A stretch of DNA of 53,363 nt from assembly GCA_003598015.1 (NCBI GenBank), contig QZKE01000103.1, forward strand, positions 1 to 53,363, in the 5' to 3' direction. Positions 1 through 8,527 of the stretch are shown piece by piece; position 1 is the first letter of the stretch, and each line of letters starts with the position of its first letter. Source of the stretch: Actinomycetota bacterium (lineage in GTDB: Bacteria; Actinomycetota; Geothermincolia; Geothermincolales; RBG-13-55-18). The position numbers and the translations under genes are program-made. A model generated the notes under the pieces. The model worked only from the letters and a program-made list of their open reading frames with translations, was not told where the DNA came from and searched no databases.

Positions 1-397
1 CATACTGGTGGTGTTCTCGGTCGAGTTCATCGACCGCAGGCTGAGGGTTGACGATCCGGTCGGCGCCATCTCGGTACACGCCGTAAACGGCATCTGGGGG
101 ACCATCGCCGTGGGCCTCTTCGCCCAGGCCTCCTTCGGCGAGGCCAACGGAGTGGCCGCGGTCAACGGCCTTTTCTTCGGGGGCGGCGTGGCACAGCTCG
201 CCAAGCAGCTCCTGGGGGTGGTCTCAGTAGTGTCCTGGGTGGCGGTCACCGCGTTCATCATGTTCTTCGCCCTCAAGAAGACCATCGGCATCAGGGTGGA
301 CGAGGAAGGCCAGAAGGTCGGCATGGACATAACCGAACACAACCTGGAGGCCTACCCCGACTTCCAGCCGGCCATCTCCGAGAAGGGAGTGATATAG
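1..397 (+). CDS. amt: Ammonium transporter (Amt/MEP/Rh), C-terminal part
   Basis: The reading frame is already open at base 2, so the 5' end lies outside the window; about 131 residues remain. The remnant has the last Amt membrane helices. The segment DDPVGAISVHAVNGIWGT is the conserved late-helix motif with the pore histidine, and it is followed by a glycine-rich loop and a hydrophobic helix ending in ALKKTIGIRV. The cytoplasmic tail has the usual Amt C-terminal pattern (GMDITEHNLEAYP), which in the family couples to P-II binding. The stop is one base from the glnK start, the classic amtB-glnK arrangement. The role is ammonium uptake across the inner membrane, gated by the P-II protein encoded next. 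Family assignment is secure; only the N-terminus is unseen. Confidence 0.96.
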   Translation, partial: ILVVFSVEFIDRRLRVDDPVGAISVHAVNGIWGTIAVGLFAQASFGEANGVAAVNGLFFGGGVAQLAKQLLGVVSVVSWVAVTAFIMFFALKKTIGIRVDEEGQKVGMDITEHNLEAYPDFQPAISEKGVI

Positions 398-398
398 G

Positions 399-737
399 AT
401 GAAGAAGGTGGAAGCTCTGATCCGCCCCGAGCGGCTGGAGCCGGTCATGGAGGAGCTGCGCAAGCTGGGCTACCCCGGGGTGACCATCACCGAGGTCAAG
501 GGGCACGGCAAGCAGAAGGGTATCACCCACATGTGGAGGGGGGCGGAGTATCGGGTCGAATTCCTGCCCAAGCTCAAGATAGAGGCGGTGATCATCGACG
601 AGGATCTCGGCAGGGTGGTCAACGGCGTGGTCAAGGCGGCACGCACCGGCTCCATCGGCGACGGCAAGGTCTTTATCTACGACGTGGCGGATGCGGTACG
701 CATCCGCACCGGGGAATCCGGCTTCAACGCGATTTAA
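399..737 (+). CDS. glnK: Nitrogen regulatory protein P-II (GlnK/GlnB type)
   Basis: This 112-residue protein has full P-II length. It starts MKKVEALIRPERLEPV and carries the T-loop motif GAEYRVEFLPK with Tyr51, the residue uridylylated in proteobacteria and adenylylated in actinobacteria. The second P-II signature (TGSIGDGKVFIYDV, with GDGK in the ATP/2-oxoglutarate region) is intact. The gene follows amt by one base, so it is co-transcribed and probably translationally coupled, and it precedes glnA. That context says it senses 2-oxoglutarate and ATP/ADP and blocks the Amt channel when nitrogen is plentiful. GlnK rather than GlnB is inferred from the amt linkage. No modifying enzyme (glnD or glnE) is in the window. 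Confidence 0.97.
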   Translation: MKKVEALIRPERLEPVMEELRKLGYPGVTITEVKGHGKQKGITHMWRGAEYRVEFLPKLKIEAVIIDEDLGRVVNGVVKAARTGSIGDGKVFIYDVADAVRIRTGESGFNAI

Positions 738-842
738 CATGGATTTAACAATGCGGAAAAAGCCGCGAAACACTGGGCAGACATAATCTGGAGCGGGGAT
801 GAGCATAATAAAGGTAGGCGTAAGAGAGAAGGAGGAAACACC

Positions 843-2174
843 ATGACTACCAAGGATAAAGAATACGTCCTCAAGATGGCCCGGGAGAACGACGTGAGGT
901 TCATCCGCTTGTGGTTCACCGACATCCTGGGCTTCCTCAAGAGCTTCGCCGTCACCATCAGTGAGCTGGAGGAGGCCATGGAGGACGGCATGGGTTTTGA
1001 CGGATCGTCGATAGAGGGGTACGCGCGCATCGACGAGAGCGACATGATCGCCATGCCCGACCCCGGCACCTTCGCCATCCTGCCCTGGAGGCCGCGGGAG
1101 CATAACGCGGTGGGCCGCATGTTCTGCGACGTCTTGAAACCCGGTGGAGAGCCATACGAAAAAGACCCCCGTTACGTCCTGAAGAAGAACCTCAGGAGCG
1201 CGGCGGAGCTGGGCTACACATATTACGTCGGGCCCGAGCTGGAGTTCTTCTACTTCAGGGACGCGGCCTCCACGGAGGTCCTGGACCGCGGCGGGTATTT
1301 CGACCTGACACCCCTGGACGTAGCCAGCGACATGCGCCGCGACACAGTGCTCGCCCTGGAGGAGCTGGGTATCGGGGTCGAGTACAGCCACCACGAGGTG
1401 GGGCCCAGCCAGCACGAGATCGACATGCGCTATACGGACGCCCTGACCATGGCCGACAACGCCATGACCTTCCGCCTGGTAGTCAAGGAGATAGCGCTCC
1501 TCAACGGCGTTTACGCCACCTTCATGCCCAAGCCGTTGTTCGGCCATAACGGCAGCGGTATGCACACGCATATGTCCCTCTTCGAAGGAGACAGGAACGC
1601 GTTCTACGACCCCGGAGACAACTACCATCTCTCGGAACTGGCGAAGAAATTCATCGCCGGCCTGCTGCATCATGCGCCGGAGATAACCCTGGTCTGCAAC
1701 CAGTGGGTTAACTCGTACAAGCGCCTGGTGCCGGGATACGAAGCGCCGGTATATCTCTCGTGGGCGGTGCGCAACCGCTCCGACCTGGTGCGGGTGCCGG
1801 AGTACAAGCCGGGTAAGGAGAAGGCCACCCGCATCGAGTTCCGCTCGCCCGACCCCGCATGCAACCCCTACCTGGCCTTCGCCTGCATGCTGGCGGCGGG
1901 GCTGGAGGGCATCGAGAAAGGCTACGAACTGGCCGATTCCGTCGAGCGCAACGTGTACGAGATGAGCGAGGATGAGCGCAAGGAACTGGGTATAGGGCAA
2001 CTGCCGGAGGACCTCTGGGAGGCTATCCAGTTAGCGGAGGACAGCGACCTGCTGCGCAAGGCCCTGGGCGACGCCGTCTTCGAGTCCCTCATCGAGAACA
2101 AGAAGATCGAATGGGAACGCTATCGCGCCCAGGTCACCGAATGGGAGCTGGAGAGCTACCTGCCGGTTTTGTAA
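843..2174 (+). CDS. glnA: Glutamine synthetase, type I
   Basis: This 443-residue protein has the length of the GSI-alpha class. It catalyses ATP-dependent synthesis of glutamine from glutamate and ammonium in the cytoplasm, as a dodecamer in the family. Visible motifs are FDGSSIEGYARIDESDM near residue 55, the metal-binding GPELEFF, the ATP loop KPLFGHNGSGMHTHMSLF, the NSYKRLVPGYEAP segment, and RIEFRSPDPACNPYLAFA. The region matching the adenylylation loop reads RNVYEMSEDERKELGI. A tyrosine is present, but the surroundings resemble GSI-alpha enzymes that are controlled by feedback and protein binding, so covalent control is uncertain. The ATG follows GAAGGAGGAAACACC, a strong ribosome binding site. 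The 105-bp gap after glnK leaves room for its own promoter, though I see no convincing -35/-10 pair. Confidence 0.98.
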   Translation: MTTKDKEYVLKMARENDVRFIRLWFTDILGFLKSFAVTISELEEAMEDGMGFDGSSIEGYARIDESDMIAMPDPGTFAILPWRPREHNAVGRMFCDVLKPGGEPYEKDPRYVLKKNLRSAAELGYTYYVGPELEFFYFRDAASTEVLDRGGYFDLTPLDVASDMRRDTVLALEELGIGVEYSHHEVGPSQHEIDMRYTDALTMADNAMTFRLVVKEIALLNGVYATFMPKPLFGHNGSGMHTHMSLFEGDRNAFYDPGDNYHLSELAKKFIAGLLHHAPEITLVCNQWVNSYKRLVPGYEAPVYLSWAVRNRSDLVRVPEYKPGKEKATRIEFRSPDPACNPYLAFACMLAAGLEGIEKGYELADSVERNVYEMSEDERKELGIGQLPEDLWEAIQLAEDSDLLRKALGDAVFESLIENKKIEWERYRAQVTEWELESYLPVL

Positions 2175-2253
2175 GCTGAGGCTTGGCCCCAGGGCCATGG
2201 CGGCGAGGGCGGCGGTAATTATTATTGCGGGAGCCAGATTCGGCATGGTTGAC

Positions 2254-2342
2254 GTCATTGCGAGGACCGCAGCGACGCGGCAATCTTCTCCGGAGGTTGA
2301 CCGCCGTCCGGATGAGATCGCTTCGCTGGCGGTCGCGATGAC
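2254..2342. repeat. Dispersed repeat, GTCATTGCGAGG family (two inverted arms)
   Basis: The glnA-nadE gap contains GTCATTGCGAGGACCGC followed by AGCGACGCGGCAATCT. About 30 bp further on the element ends in GAGATCGCTTCGCTGGC then GGTCGCGATGAC. The right end is an imperfect reverse complement of the left, so the whole element is a miniature palindrome of about 89 bp. Related copies lie at 9121, 9347, 19689, 19737, 23891, 52658, 53180 and 53276. It ends about 40 bp before the nadE start. Confidence 0.8.
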
Positions 2343-2382
2343 GGTGAAAGAGGGCTTGAGATGACGGGAGGTGGGCCTGGTC

Positions 2383-4116
2383 GTGAGGATCGCACTGGCC
2401 CAGATAAACACGGTCGTGGGTGACCTGGACGGCAACCGAGACCACATCCTGGCGACATTGCACGAGGCGGAAGAAGGGGGGGCCGACCTGGCATGCTTCC
2501 CCGAGCTGTCCCTGTGCGGTTATCCGCCCGAGGACTTGCTGCTGAAGAAGGATTTTCTGGCCGCATGTTCGGAATCCCTCGAGATACTGGCGCGCGAGGT
2601 GGGAGATACCGCCGTCCTGGTGGGCATACCCTACCTGGCGGAGGATATCTTCAACGCGGCTGCCATCATCCACCGCGGAAAGGTTACGGCCGTCTACCGT
2701 AAAAGCTTCCTGCCCAACTACGGCGTTTTCGACGAGAACCGTTATTTCGCAGCCGGGGAAGAGGGACTAGTGGTGAAGGTCGCCGGCGTGCGCGTGGGGA
2801 TAACTGTGTGCGAGGACATCTGGTATGCGGGGGGGCCGGTGGAAGCGGAGGTAGCCCGTGGCGGCGCCGAGGTGGTGGTCAATATCTCCTCCTCTCCCTA
2901 CCATCGTGGAAAATGCGGGATCAGGGAGAGCCTCCTGCAGTCACGGGCGGCTGACAGCATGGCCATTATCGCTTACGTCAACTGCGTGGGAGGCCAGGAC
3001 GAACTCGTCTTCGATGGGGGCTCCATGATCCTGCACCCCAGGCGCGGCAAGCTGGCCGCTTCCCCATACTTCGTGGAGCACATCCTCTACTGCGACGTGG
3101 ACACCACCGGGTTGTGGGCCCAGAAGATGACCAGGCCCATACATAGATATATGCGTCAGGGCGCTCTCCGCAGACCGGTGCGGGTCTTAGAGCTGGACGG
3201 ACAACGGGGTCCGTCACAAGGAGAGCGCCCCCATCTTCCCATACAAGACATCAAGGAACTCGCGCAAGAGGAGGAGGTCCTGCAGGCGCTTCTCCTGGGG
3301 TTGCGCGACTACGTGCGTAAGAACGGCTTTACGGACGTGATGTTCGGTCTCTCAGGGGGTATCGACTCCGCCCTTACCGCCGCCCTCGCCGCCATGGCCC
3401 TGGGGCCTGAGCACGTGCACGGCGTTTTCCTCCCCTCGAGGTTCACCTCGCAGGTATCCGGGGAGGGTACGCTTTCCCTGGTGAAAGCCCTGGGGATATC
3501 GCTGGAGACCTACGATATCGACGGGATACTCGAATCATACCTCGGCCAGGTGAACGCCTCGTTGCAGGGTCCCGGAAGGGACGTAGCCCTGGAGAACCTG
3601 CAGGCGCGCATCCGGGGCAATGTCCTTATGAACATCTCCAACAGCCGGGGCTGGCTGGTGCTGGCCACCGGTAACAAGAGCGAGCTCTCCATGGGTTACT
3701 GCACCCTGTACGGGGATATGGCGGGAGGCTACGCGGTCATCAAGGACCTGCTGAAGAGCGAGGTCTACCGCCTCTCACGCTTCGTCAACGAGCGCGAGGG
3801 CAGGGAGGTCATCCCTTCCATCATCCTGGAGAGGGAGCCGTCGGCCGAGCTGCGGGAGGGCCAGAAAGACAGCGATTCCCTCCCCCCCTACGAGGTGCTC
3901 GATCCCATCCTCGAGGATTACATAGAGAACGGCCTCACCCTGGACGAGATGGCGGGCAGGGGCTACGACCGTGAGCTGGTCGAGGACGTGGTACGGCGCG
4001 TGGACGCCAACGAATACAAGCGGCGGCAGGCTCCGGTAGGCATCAAGATCAGCCCGCGCGCCTTCGGCCGTGACTGGCGGCTGCCCATCTCCGTCCATCG
4101 CAATCGCGGCTCTTGA
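2383..4116 (+). CDS. nadE: Glutamine-dependent NAD+ synthetase
   Basis: This is a two-domain enzyme of about 577 residues that makes NAD+ from nicotinate adenine dinucleotide, using glutamine as nitrogen donor. The N-terminal nitrilase-fold glutaminase (roughly 1-260) shows the catalytic triad: Glu in CFPELSLCGYPPEDL, Lys in VYRKSFLPNYGVFDE, and Cys in ITVCEDIW. The C-terminal ammonia-dependent synthetase domain has the pyrophosphatase loop FGLSGGIDSALTAALA and the region TGNKSELSMGYCTLYGDMAGGYAVIKDL, written here in parts (TGNKSELSMGY, then GDMAGGYAV). I chose GTG 2383 (protein starting MRIALAQIN, as in the family) because GGGAGGTG ends nine bases upstream; an in-frame GTG at 2371 overlaps that site. 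The gene sits downstream of glnA, which makes its nitrogen donor. Confidence 0.96.
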   Translation: MRIALAQINTVVGDLDGNRDHILATLHEAEEGGADLACFPELSLCGYPPEDLLLKKDFLAACSESLEILAREVGDTAVLVGIPYLAEDIFNAAAIIHRGKVTAVYRKSFLPNYGVFDENRYFAAGEEGLVVKVAGVRVGITVCEDIWYAGGPVEAEVARGGAEVVVNISSSPYHRGKCGIRESLLQSRAADSMAIIAYVNCVGGQDELVFDGGSMILHPRRGKLAASPYFVEHILYCDVDTTGLWAQKMTRPIHRYMRQGALRRPVRVLELDGQRGPSQGERPHLPIQDIKELAQEEEVLQALLLGLRDYVRKNGFTDVMFGLSGGIDSALTAALAAMALGPEHVHGVFLPSRFTSQVSGEGTLSLVKALGISLETYDIDGILESYLGQVNASLQGPGRDVALENLQARIRGNVLMNISNSRGWLVLATGNKSELSMGYCTLYGDMAGGYAVIKDLLKSEVYRLSRFVNEREGREVIPSIILEREPSAELREGQKDSDSLPPYEVLDPILEDYIENGLTLDEMAGRGYDRELVEDVVRRVDANEYKRRQAPVGIKISPRAFGRDWRLPISVHRNRGS

Positions 4117-4139
4117 ACGAAGGCCGCGCGGGAACGCGA

Positions 4140-4169
4140 TTTACACCTGCCGCCGGGCACACATATAAT
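4140..4169 (+). promoter_or_regulatory. Probable sigma-A-type promoter upstream of the 4217 gene
   Basis: TTTACA (4140-4145) and a perfect TATAAT (4164-4169) are separated by 18 bp, between the nadE stop and the small hypothetical gene at 4217. The predicted start of transcription is near 4176, giving a leader of about 40 nt. Confidence 0.6.
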
Positions 4170-4216
4170 CGCTTTGTACATGCGCATGGGCTGCTTCGAC
4201 ACATGGGGGCGATGGT

Positions 4217-4552
4217 ATGGCCATGGAGGATGACCTGGAAGAGGTCGCGATCTTTATCCAGACGGGGGAACGCCTGGCGGAGAAATACAAGCCGTCCGAT
4301 TCGCATGACTTGAACGCTCCCATATCGGACCTCACCTTCATGTCCCTCTTCACCTCGTGGAGGGGCAGGGCGTTGAAGTTCGTGCACCTGCAGACCGGAG
4401 CCAACAGCGAGTACGCGCAGGCATTCTCCAGGAACTGCAGCGCTGCGGGCAGCTACGGCGACATCATCGCGGGCCTGACGGAACTGGAGAGGGTCAAGCA
4501 GGGCATCATGGGCGGACTCTTCGAGCGCAAGGGCCTGGGCCTCTTTTTCTAG
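4217..4552 (+). CDS. Hypothetical protein, 111 aa
   Basis: I do not recognise this family. The protein is 111 residues, soluble, with an acidic N-terminus (MAMEDDLEEVAIFIQTGERL), a middle part rich in hydrophobic and aromatic residues (LTFMSLFTSWRGRALKFVHL) and a C-terminus ending ERKGLGLFF. No cysteines suggest metal binding (one Cys only), and there is no signal peptide or membrane helix. Support for it being real comes from the good promoter upstream (4140-4169), GC-rich third codon positions like its neighbours, and a strong hairpin starting just after the stop. The start may be ATG 4217 or ATG 4223; the ribosome binding site (GGGGGCG) is weak. It appears to be a single-gene transcript. 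Confidence 0.6.
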   Translation: MAMEDDLEEVAIFIQTGERLAEKYKPSDSHDLNAPISDLTFMSLFTSWRGRALKFVHLQTGANSEYAQAFSRNCSAAGSYGDIIAGLTELERVKQGIMGGLFERKGLGLFF

Positions 4553-4587
4553 GGTTCTTCTCCGGAGAGTGTGCCCGGAGAAGAACC
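4553..4587 (+). terminator. Strong intrinsic-terminator-like hairpin
   Basis: GGTTCTTCTCCGG (4553-4565) pairs perfectly with CCGGAGAAGAACC (4575-4587) around a 9-nt loop, and is followed by pyrimidine-rich TCTTCT. It begins immediately after the stop codon of the 4217 gene and lies between convergent genes, so it may work in both directions. Confidence 0.8.
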
Positions 4588-4591
4588 TCTT

Positions 4592-4783
4592 CTAACCATG
4601 CGCCAGTTGACTGCCGCAGTTCTCTCTTAGCAGGTACATCTTGATGCCCGGTATCAGGGCCAGCCATATGTGTCTGGCAGCCAGTCTATCCGCCAGAACC
4701 ATAAAGAAGGACCAATAGACGATATAATAGACGGCGAAAACAAAGGGTACGTAGAGGTCGATCTCCACCTTGTAAGCAGCCAT
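4592..4783 (-). CDS. Small membrane protein, 63 aa
   Basis: The protein starts MAAYKVEIDLYVPFVFAVYY and has a first hydrophobic helix (about residues 9-30). A short basic turn (ADRLAARH) follows, then a second hydrophobic segment containing WLALIPGIKMYLL. The pattern of a helix, a polar turn, and an aromatic-rich WLALIP segment resembles small integral membrane proteins of the DUF5684-like type; this is a resemblance, not a firm assignment. ATG 4783 is chosen because GGGGGAGGA lies 7 bases upstream. An ATG seven codons earlier lacks a site. It lies downstream of, and in the same direction as, the SPFH gene with a 133-bp gap containing a hairpin, so co-transcription is possible but not shown. 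Function unknown. Confidence 0.6.
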   Translation of the reverse strand: MAAYKVEIDLYVPFVFAVYYIVYWSFFMVLADRLAARHIWLALIPGIKMYLLRENCGSQLAHG

Positions 4784-4860
4784 AGCCCTATCCTCCCCCG
4801 GCAACCCTGCGCATTACCCGATCCACATGGGGGGCCGGGATGCCGCTTTTATCCAATACC

Positions 4861-4924
4861 ACAGATAACCGACAGCCTCCATGGCGGAAAACCGCCTGTC
4901 CCCTGCCCGGCTCCGATTATCTGT
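4861..4924 (-). terminator. Nested hairpin at the 3' end of the SPFH gene
   Basis: An inner hairpin GGCGG-AAAA-CCGCC (4883-4896) sits inside an outer inverted repeat ACAGATAA (4861-4868) / TTATCTGT (4917-4924). The outer right arm overlaps the stop codon of the SPFH gene. There is no clear U tract, so this could be a 3' stabilising structure or an attenuating terminator before the small membrane protein. Confidence 0.45.
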
Positions 4925-6992
4925 CTTGCTTCCGTGGCCCGGTCTTATCCTCCGGAGGCTTTTCATCGGGCGGGGGAGGGACGGGGACGGTCCCGGATGC
5001 CGGTTCCTCCGGCGGCTCCCAGGCGGATTCCCCTCCGCCCGTACCCACCTCCGCTGCGGCGAAACCGCCACCCCGGCCGGAGATGGAGCCCATGATCTGG
5101 GCTGCCAGCCCCTCCAGGACGCCGCCGTTCCCGCCGCCGGCCACCAGGATCTGGGGCACGAAGGACACACCGCTCTTGGAGAGGGCGTCTACGGAGTTTA
5201 CCAGGGCGGTTGGACCCTGGCCCAGGGCGGCCACCTGTGCCTTATAGGCTTTGGCGCGGGCCATCCCCACCGCCTCGACCTCGGCTCCCATGGCTGCGCC
5301 GGTCTCCCGGATATAGAAGGCTTCGCCGTCGGCCTCGGCCTTGCGGGCGTTGGCGTTGTTTGACTTGATGTCCACTCCCACCTTGGATTTGGCCAGTTCC
5401 GCCTGCATGTCCGCGGTGCCTTTGGCCTGTTCCGTCTCGATGCGCTGGGTCTGGGCGTCTTTCTGTCTCTGGAAAGTCTCTATCTCCTGGCGGGCGATCT
5501 CCCGCTCGGTGAGCACGCGCACCAGGTCGGGCGGGAAGACGACGTCCTGGATGTAGACCCCCCTGGTCTCCACCTGGTAGTCATCCAGTTTCTCCCGGAT
5601 GTGGTCGAAAGCCTCCTCCTGCACCCGCTGGCGCGTCTCGATGAACTGTACCGCCTGCATGGACTGCAGCTTGTCCCGGAAGTGGTTGCCCACCGCCGCC
5701 TGCAGTACCTCGTTCACCAGGTTCTGCATGGTGCCCACCATGGAGATGACCTTGGGAGCCCTGGTGTCGGGGACGTGGATCTGCACCTGCAGGTCGATGG
5801 CGAAGATGAAGCCCTCACGTGACTTGGCCACGATCTGCTTCAGTTGCCGGTCCAGCAGGTGGGCCTCGGAACTCGCTTCGGCCCAGTTGAGGGTGAGGAT
5901 GGCGGTGGGGACTACCTCCGCCTGGTAGACGCGGGGGTTTATGGGGTACTTGCCCGTGCGCAGGGGCTCCTGCCAGATACCGCGGTGGCCGGGCCGCACC
6001 AGCGAGCCGAACTTGAACTCCACGCCGGAGGTGTCCACGGTGGAGAGCCCCACGTAGGCCTTGATCACCGCCACCTGCCCTTGCTCCACCACCAGCATGG
6101 GCACCAGCTCCACGCCCACCAGGAAGGGGTTGAGGGCGTAGGCGCCGTAGAGCAGCGGGTCGTGCTGCAGGCCGATCTTCCCCCCGTTATCCAGGAAGGC
6201 CTGGAAGTCCTGGTAGTTGTTGTGCAGGATGCTCTTGCTGCCCAGCAGAGCCTCGATGAGCTCCAGGTCGCTCACTCCCTGCTGCTCCATCTCGGCGATG
6301 TCGCTGAAAGCGCCCAGGCGGCTGGCGATGGCGCCAGAGGGCAGGGGGTCTCCCTCGTAGGTGGTGACGATACCCACCATGTCTATGAGGTGCTCGCCGT
6401 CGGCGCTGGGTTGCGGCGAGATGCGCACCAGGTCCAGGTGGGCGTCCATGAGGCCGAAGGAGGCGGGGTAGAGCCTGCCGTCCTGGCCCGCAAGCTCCTT
6501 GAGCTCCGGCGATACGGGCAGTCCGTATACCTGGTTCTTGGTGATGATCAGGAAGGCCACGGGATGAATGGGGACCATGGACCCCGGGGGGAGGACGGGG
6601 CGCTGCACGCCCTTCTGCCCGCCGTTGGCGATAAAGGTGTCAAGGTTGGTGAAATTGGCGAAGGCCTCCGTGTAGACGGCCGACTTCGCGCCGATGGGGA
6701 GCGGTGCCCCGAACTGTGCGATGACCACGCCGATCTCACCTGCGGGCACCTGTACCCAGGGGAACTTGTCCACCTTGAACAGGATCCAGAACTTGAAACG
6801 CAGGCCGGGCATGAGCAGCTCCGCCTGGTATCCCGCCTCGCCGCGGAAGGCGATAGGATTGTCCTCCGTAAGCTTCTTGAAGGAGAAGCGCTTGGTCACC
6901 AACCCAACCTGGGTGGGGCCTATACGGCGCAGGGAAGGCAGGATGAGGATGATGAGAAGCGCGAGGATGATAAGAGCGATCCATAAACCCAT
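4917..6992 (-). CDS. Flotillin-like SPFH-domain membrane protein
   Basis: This protein of about 691 residues starts with one hydrophobic helix (MGLWIALIILALLIILILP). A long SPFH-like region follows; GPTQVGLVTKRFSFK and PAGEIGVVIAQFGAPLPIG are typical. The C-terminal third is a predicted coiled coil rich in Ala, Glu and Gln (IARQEIETFQRQKDAQTQRI and onward), ending in a Gly/Pro-rich acidic-basic tail. Flotillin relatives organise membrane microdomains and scaffold signalling or transport complexes on the cytoplasmic face. It is longer than typical FloA/FloT, and the usual NfeD partner is not adjacent. ATG 6992 has GGAGGTG six bases upstream; an upstream ATG at 7067 lacks one. It is probably monocistronic or leads into the small membrane protein at 4592. 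Substrate or partner is unknown. Confidence 0.85.
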   Translation of the reverse strand: MGLWIALIILALLIILILPSLRRIGPTQVGLVTKRFSFKKLTEDNPIAFRGEAGYQAELLMPGLRFKFWILFKVDKFPWVQVPAGEIGVVIAQFGAPLPIGAKSAVYTEAFANFTNLDTFIANGGQKGVQRPVLPPGSMVPIHPVAFLIITKNQVYGLPVSPELKELAGQDGRLYPASFGLMDAHLDLVRISPQPSADGEHLIDMVGIVTTYEGDPLPSGAIASRLGAFSDIAEMEQQGVSDLELIEALLGSKSILHNNYQDFQAFLDNGGKIGLQHDPLLYGAYALNPFLVGVELVPMLVVEQGQVAVIKAYVGLSTVDTSGVEFKFGSLVRPGHRGIWQEPLRTGKYPINPRVYQAEVVPTAILTLNWAEASSEAHLLDRQLKQIVAKSREGFIFAIDLQVQIHVPDTRAPKVISMVGTMQNLVNEVLQAAVGNHFRDKLQSMQAVQFIETRQRVQEEAFDHIREKLDDYQVETRGVYIQDVVFPPDLVRVLTEREIARQEIETFQRQKDAQTQRIETEQAKGTADMQAELAKSKVGVDIKSNNANARKAEADGEAFYIRETGAAMGAEVEAVGMARAKAYKAQVAALGQGPTALVNSVDALSKSGVSFVPQILVAGGGNGGVLEGLAAQIMGSISGRGGGFAAAEVGTGGGESAWEPPEEPASGTVPVPPPPDEKPPEDKTGPRKQDR

Positions 6993-7216
6993 TGTTGCCA
7001 CCTCCATAAACAGCGGGATATCTAGCCCTGTAGCCGACCTGGGATGTGAGCCTAGTTTAACATGCATGCAGGATGCTCGCTATCGGCGAAGGGGTGGATG
7101 CGGGCCCGGCACGTTCCTGCCCGAATACCGGGGTGAGCAGGCGCTCCCGCCCGGTGCCAAGTACTCCGGTTCGTAGATACGGTAACGTATCGAGAGCGTA
7201 TTTACGGATCGGGGTA

Positions 7217-8464
7217 CTAAGGGCCGGCTCCCGAGATCAACTCCCGGTAGGTCTCACCGGTAGGCGTGAGGGATCGCGCCTGTATATTTATCCATGCCTT
7301 GGAGCTGGCCAATTCGTTGACCCAGGTGTAACCCTGTGCCTCCATGTCGGTATCGTATTCAAGATAAGCGAAGAAATATTGCGTCCAGAAGGGGGTCATA
7401 TACAAGAAGTCCAGATGATGCGAGAGGGCGACCATGGATTCCAGGAAGCTCTCATCGAGGGGTATCCAGAAGCTGTAGGGATCGCGGGCGAATACATCAG
7501 CCGCGGCGGCGGGGGTGTGACCCGGCCCCAACTCGGCGAGTGCGGCCTTGTACAACCAGGCTTCTCCCACTGCGAGGTCTTTGCCGCAGGAGCGAGCGGA
7601 CTCCGCGATCCTCGCTGTCTTGTCAACCAGGAAGTCCTGCTGGATGGGATAGATGTGCAGGTCCAGATAGTCGACGTCCGTGTTGCCAGCCAGGCTCTCG
7701 AAGTACGCCATGTCATCCCAGGTGCCGGCTCCCGCCCCCATCAGCGTGCTGCCGCGGTCCAACCCGGTCAGGAAGAAATCGACCATCGCCGTCTGGTTCT
7801 CCACCGTAAAGTCCAGTCCTGTATTGGCCTGCTGCGTCACGGGCTCGTTTTCGATGGTGTAGTAATCGGGCTTCAGCTCGCTGAGCACCGTCTGTACCAT
7901 GGCCCTTTTCTCCTGCATGTACCGGTCCAGGGTCAACCCCTCGTAGCTGACGTCGAGTTCACCGAAATCCAGGTCAGGGAAGAGGGTGGTGGTGTCGATG
8001 ATCACCACGAGGCCCCTGTCCCTTATCTCCGCCACCGCCTTCGTATAGAAATCGAGATATTCCGTCGAGCGGGGAAACGAGAGAGTCAGCAGGGGATAGG
8101 CGATGCTGATGTTGACCGCCTTGATCCCCAGGGTCTGGATGCTGTCCAACGTGATCTCGATGGCGTAGAGCGTAGCCGGATTGAGGAGGGCTTCGCCGCG
8201 GTTGCTGTTGGCGACGATCAGCTCGGTGCTGAATATTGTATCGCCCTTGCTGCCGTCCCAGTTCGCTTCCAGGTAGCTCGCGGCCTCGCCGAGCTTCAAG
8301 TCCAGTTCGTTATAGAGATCCGCATACTTCTCCGGGACCTCTATCCCCGCGGCCGCTTCTTCCCCCGCTTCCTCCTTTAATCCCTGCTGGCTCTCGCCGC
8401 ATCCGGCGGCGATGACCAGGGTGAGGACGATCGCGAGAAAGACGGTGGCAATCCTTCTTGGCAT
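7217..8464 (-). CDS. Lipoprotein with glycoside-hydrolase-like TIM barrel
   Basis: A protein of about 415 residues begins with a lipoprotein signal (MPRRIATVFLAIVLTLVIAAGC), with lipobox IAAGC, so it should be anchored on the outer face of the membrane. The mature part alternates hydrophobic strands and amphipathic helices like a TIM barrel. It contains YYTIENEPVTQQ (an NEP-type acid/base Glu after a strand) and, later, KDLAVGEAWLYK (a Glu at a strand end, nucleophile-like), the layout of clan GH-A hydrolases such as GH53 or GH5. I cannot name a family or substrate. The ATG at 8464 has GAAAGGTG upstream; an earlier start would bury the signal peptide. A second exported glycosidase-like protein sits at 45471, so external sugar or glycolipid processing is plausible. 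Confidence 0.7.
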   Translation of the reverse strand: MPRRIATVFLAIVLTLVIAAGCGESQQGLKEEAGEEAAAGIEVPEKYADLYNELDLKLGEAASYLEANWDGSKGDTIFSTELIVANSNRGEALLNPATLYAIEITLDSIQTLGIKAVNISIAYPLLTLSFPRSTEYLDFYTKAVAEIRDRGLVVIIDTTTLFPDLDFGELDVSYEGLTLDRYMQEKRAMVQTVLSELKPDYYTIENEPVTQQANTGLDFTVENQTAMVDFFLTGLDRGSTLMGAGAGTWDDMAYFESLAGNTDVDYLDLHIYPIQQDFLVDKTARIAESARSCGKDLAVGEAWLYKAALAELGPGHTPAAAADVFARDPYSFWIPLDESFLESMVALSHHLDFLYMTPFWTQYFFAYLEYDTDMEAQGYTWVNELASSKAWINIQARSLTPTGETYRELISGAGP

Positions 8465-8527
8465 GGCGGCACCTTTCTTCCGTCTCCTGCCGCTCGGGAG
8501 CCGGCACACCACCCGCTACGCATGCGC

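Noticed and set aside
291-2000. Long minus-strand open frame (569 codons) opposite glnK-glnA
   Set aside because: It mirrors the strongly conserved glnK and glnA genes on the other strand; its composition (many His, Arg, Gly, Val) is typical of an antisense shadow of GC-rich coding DNA.
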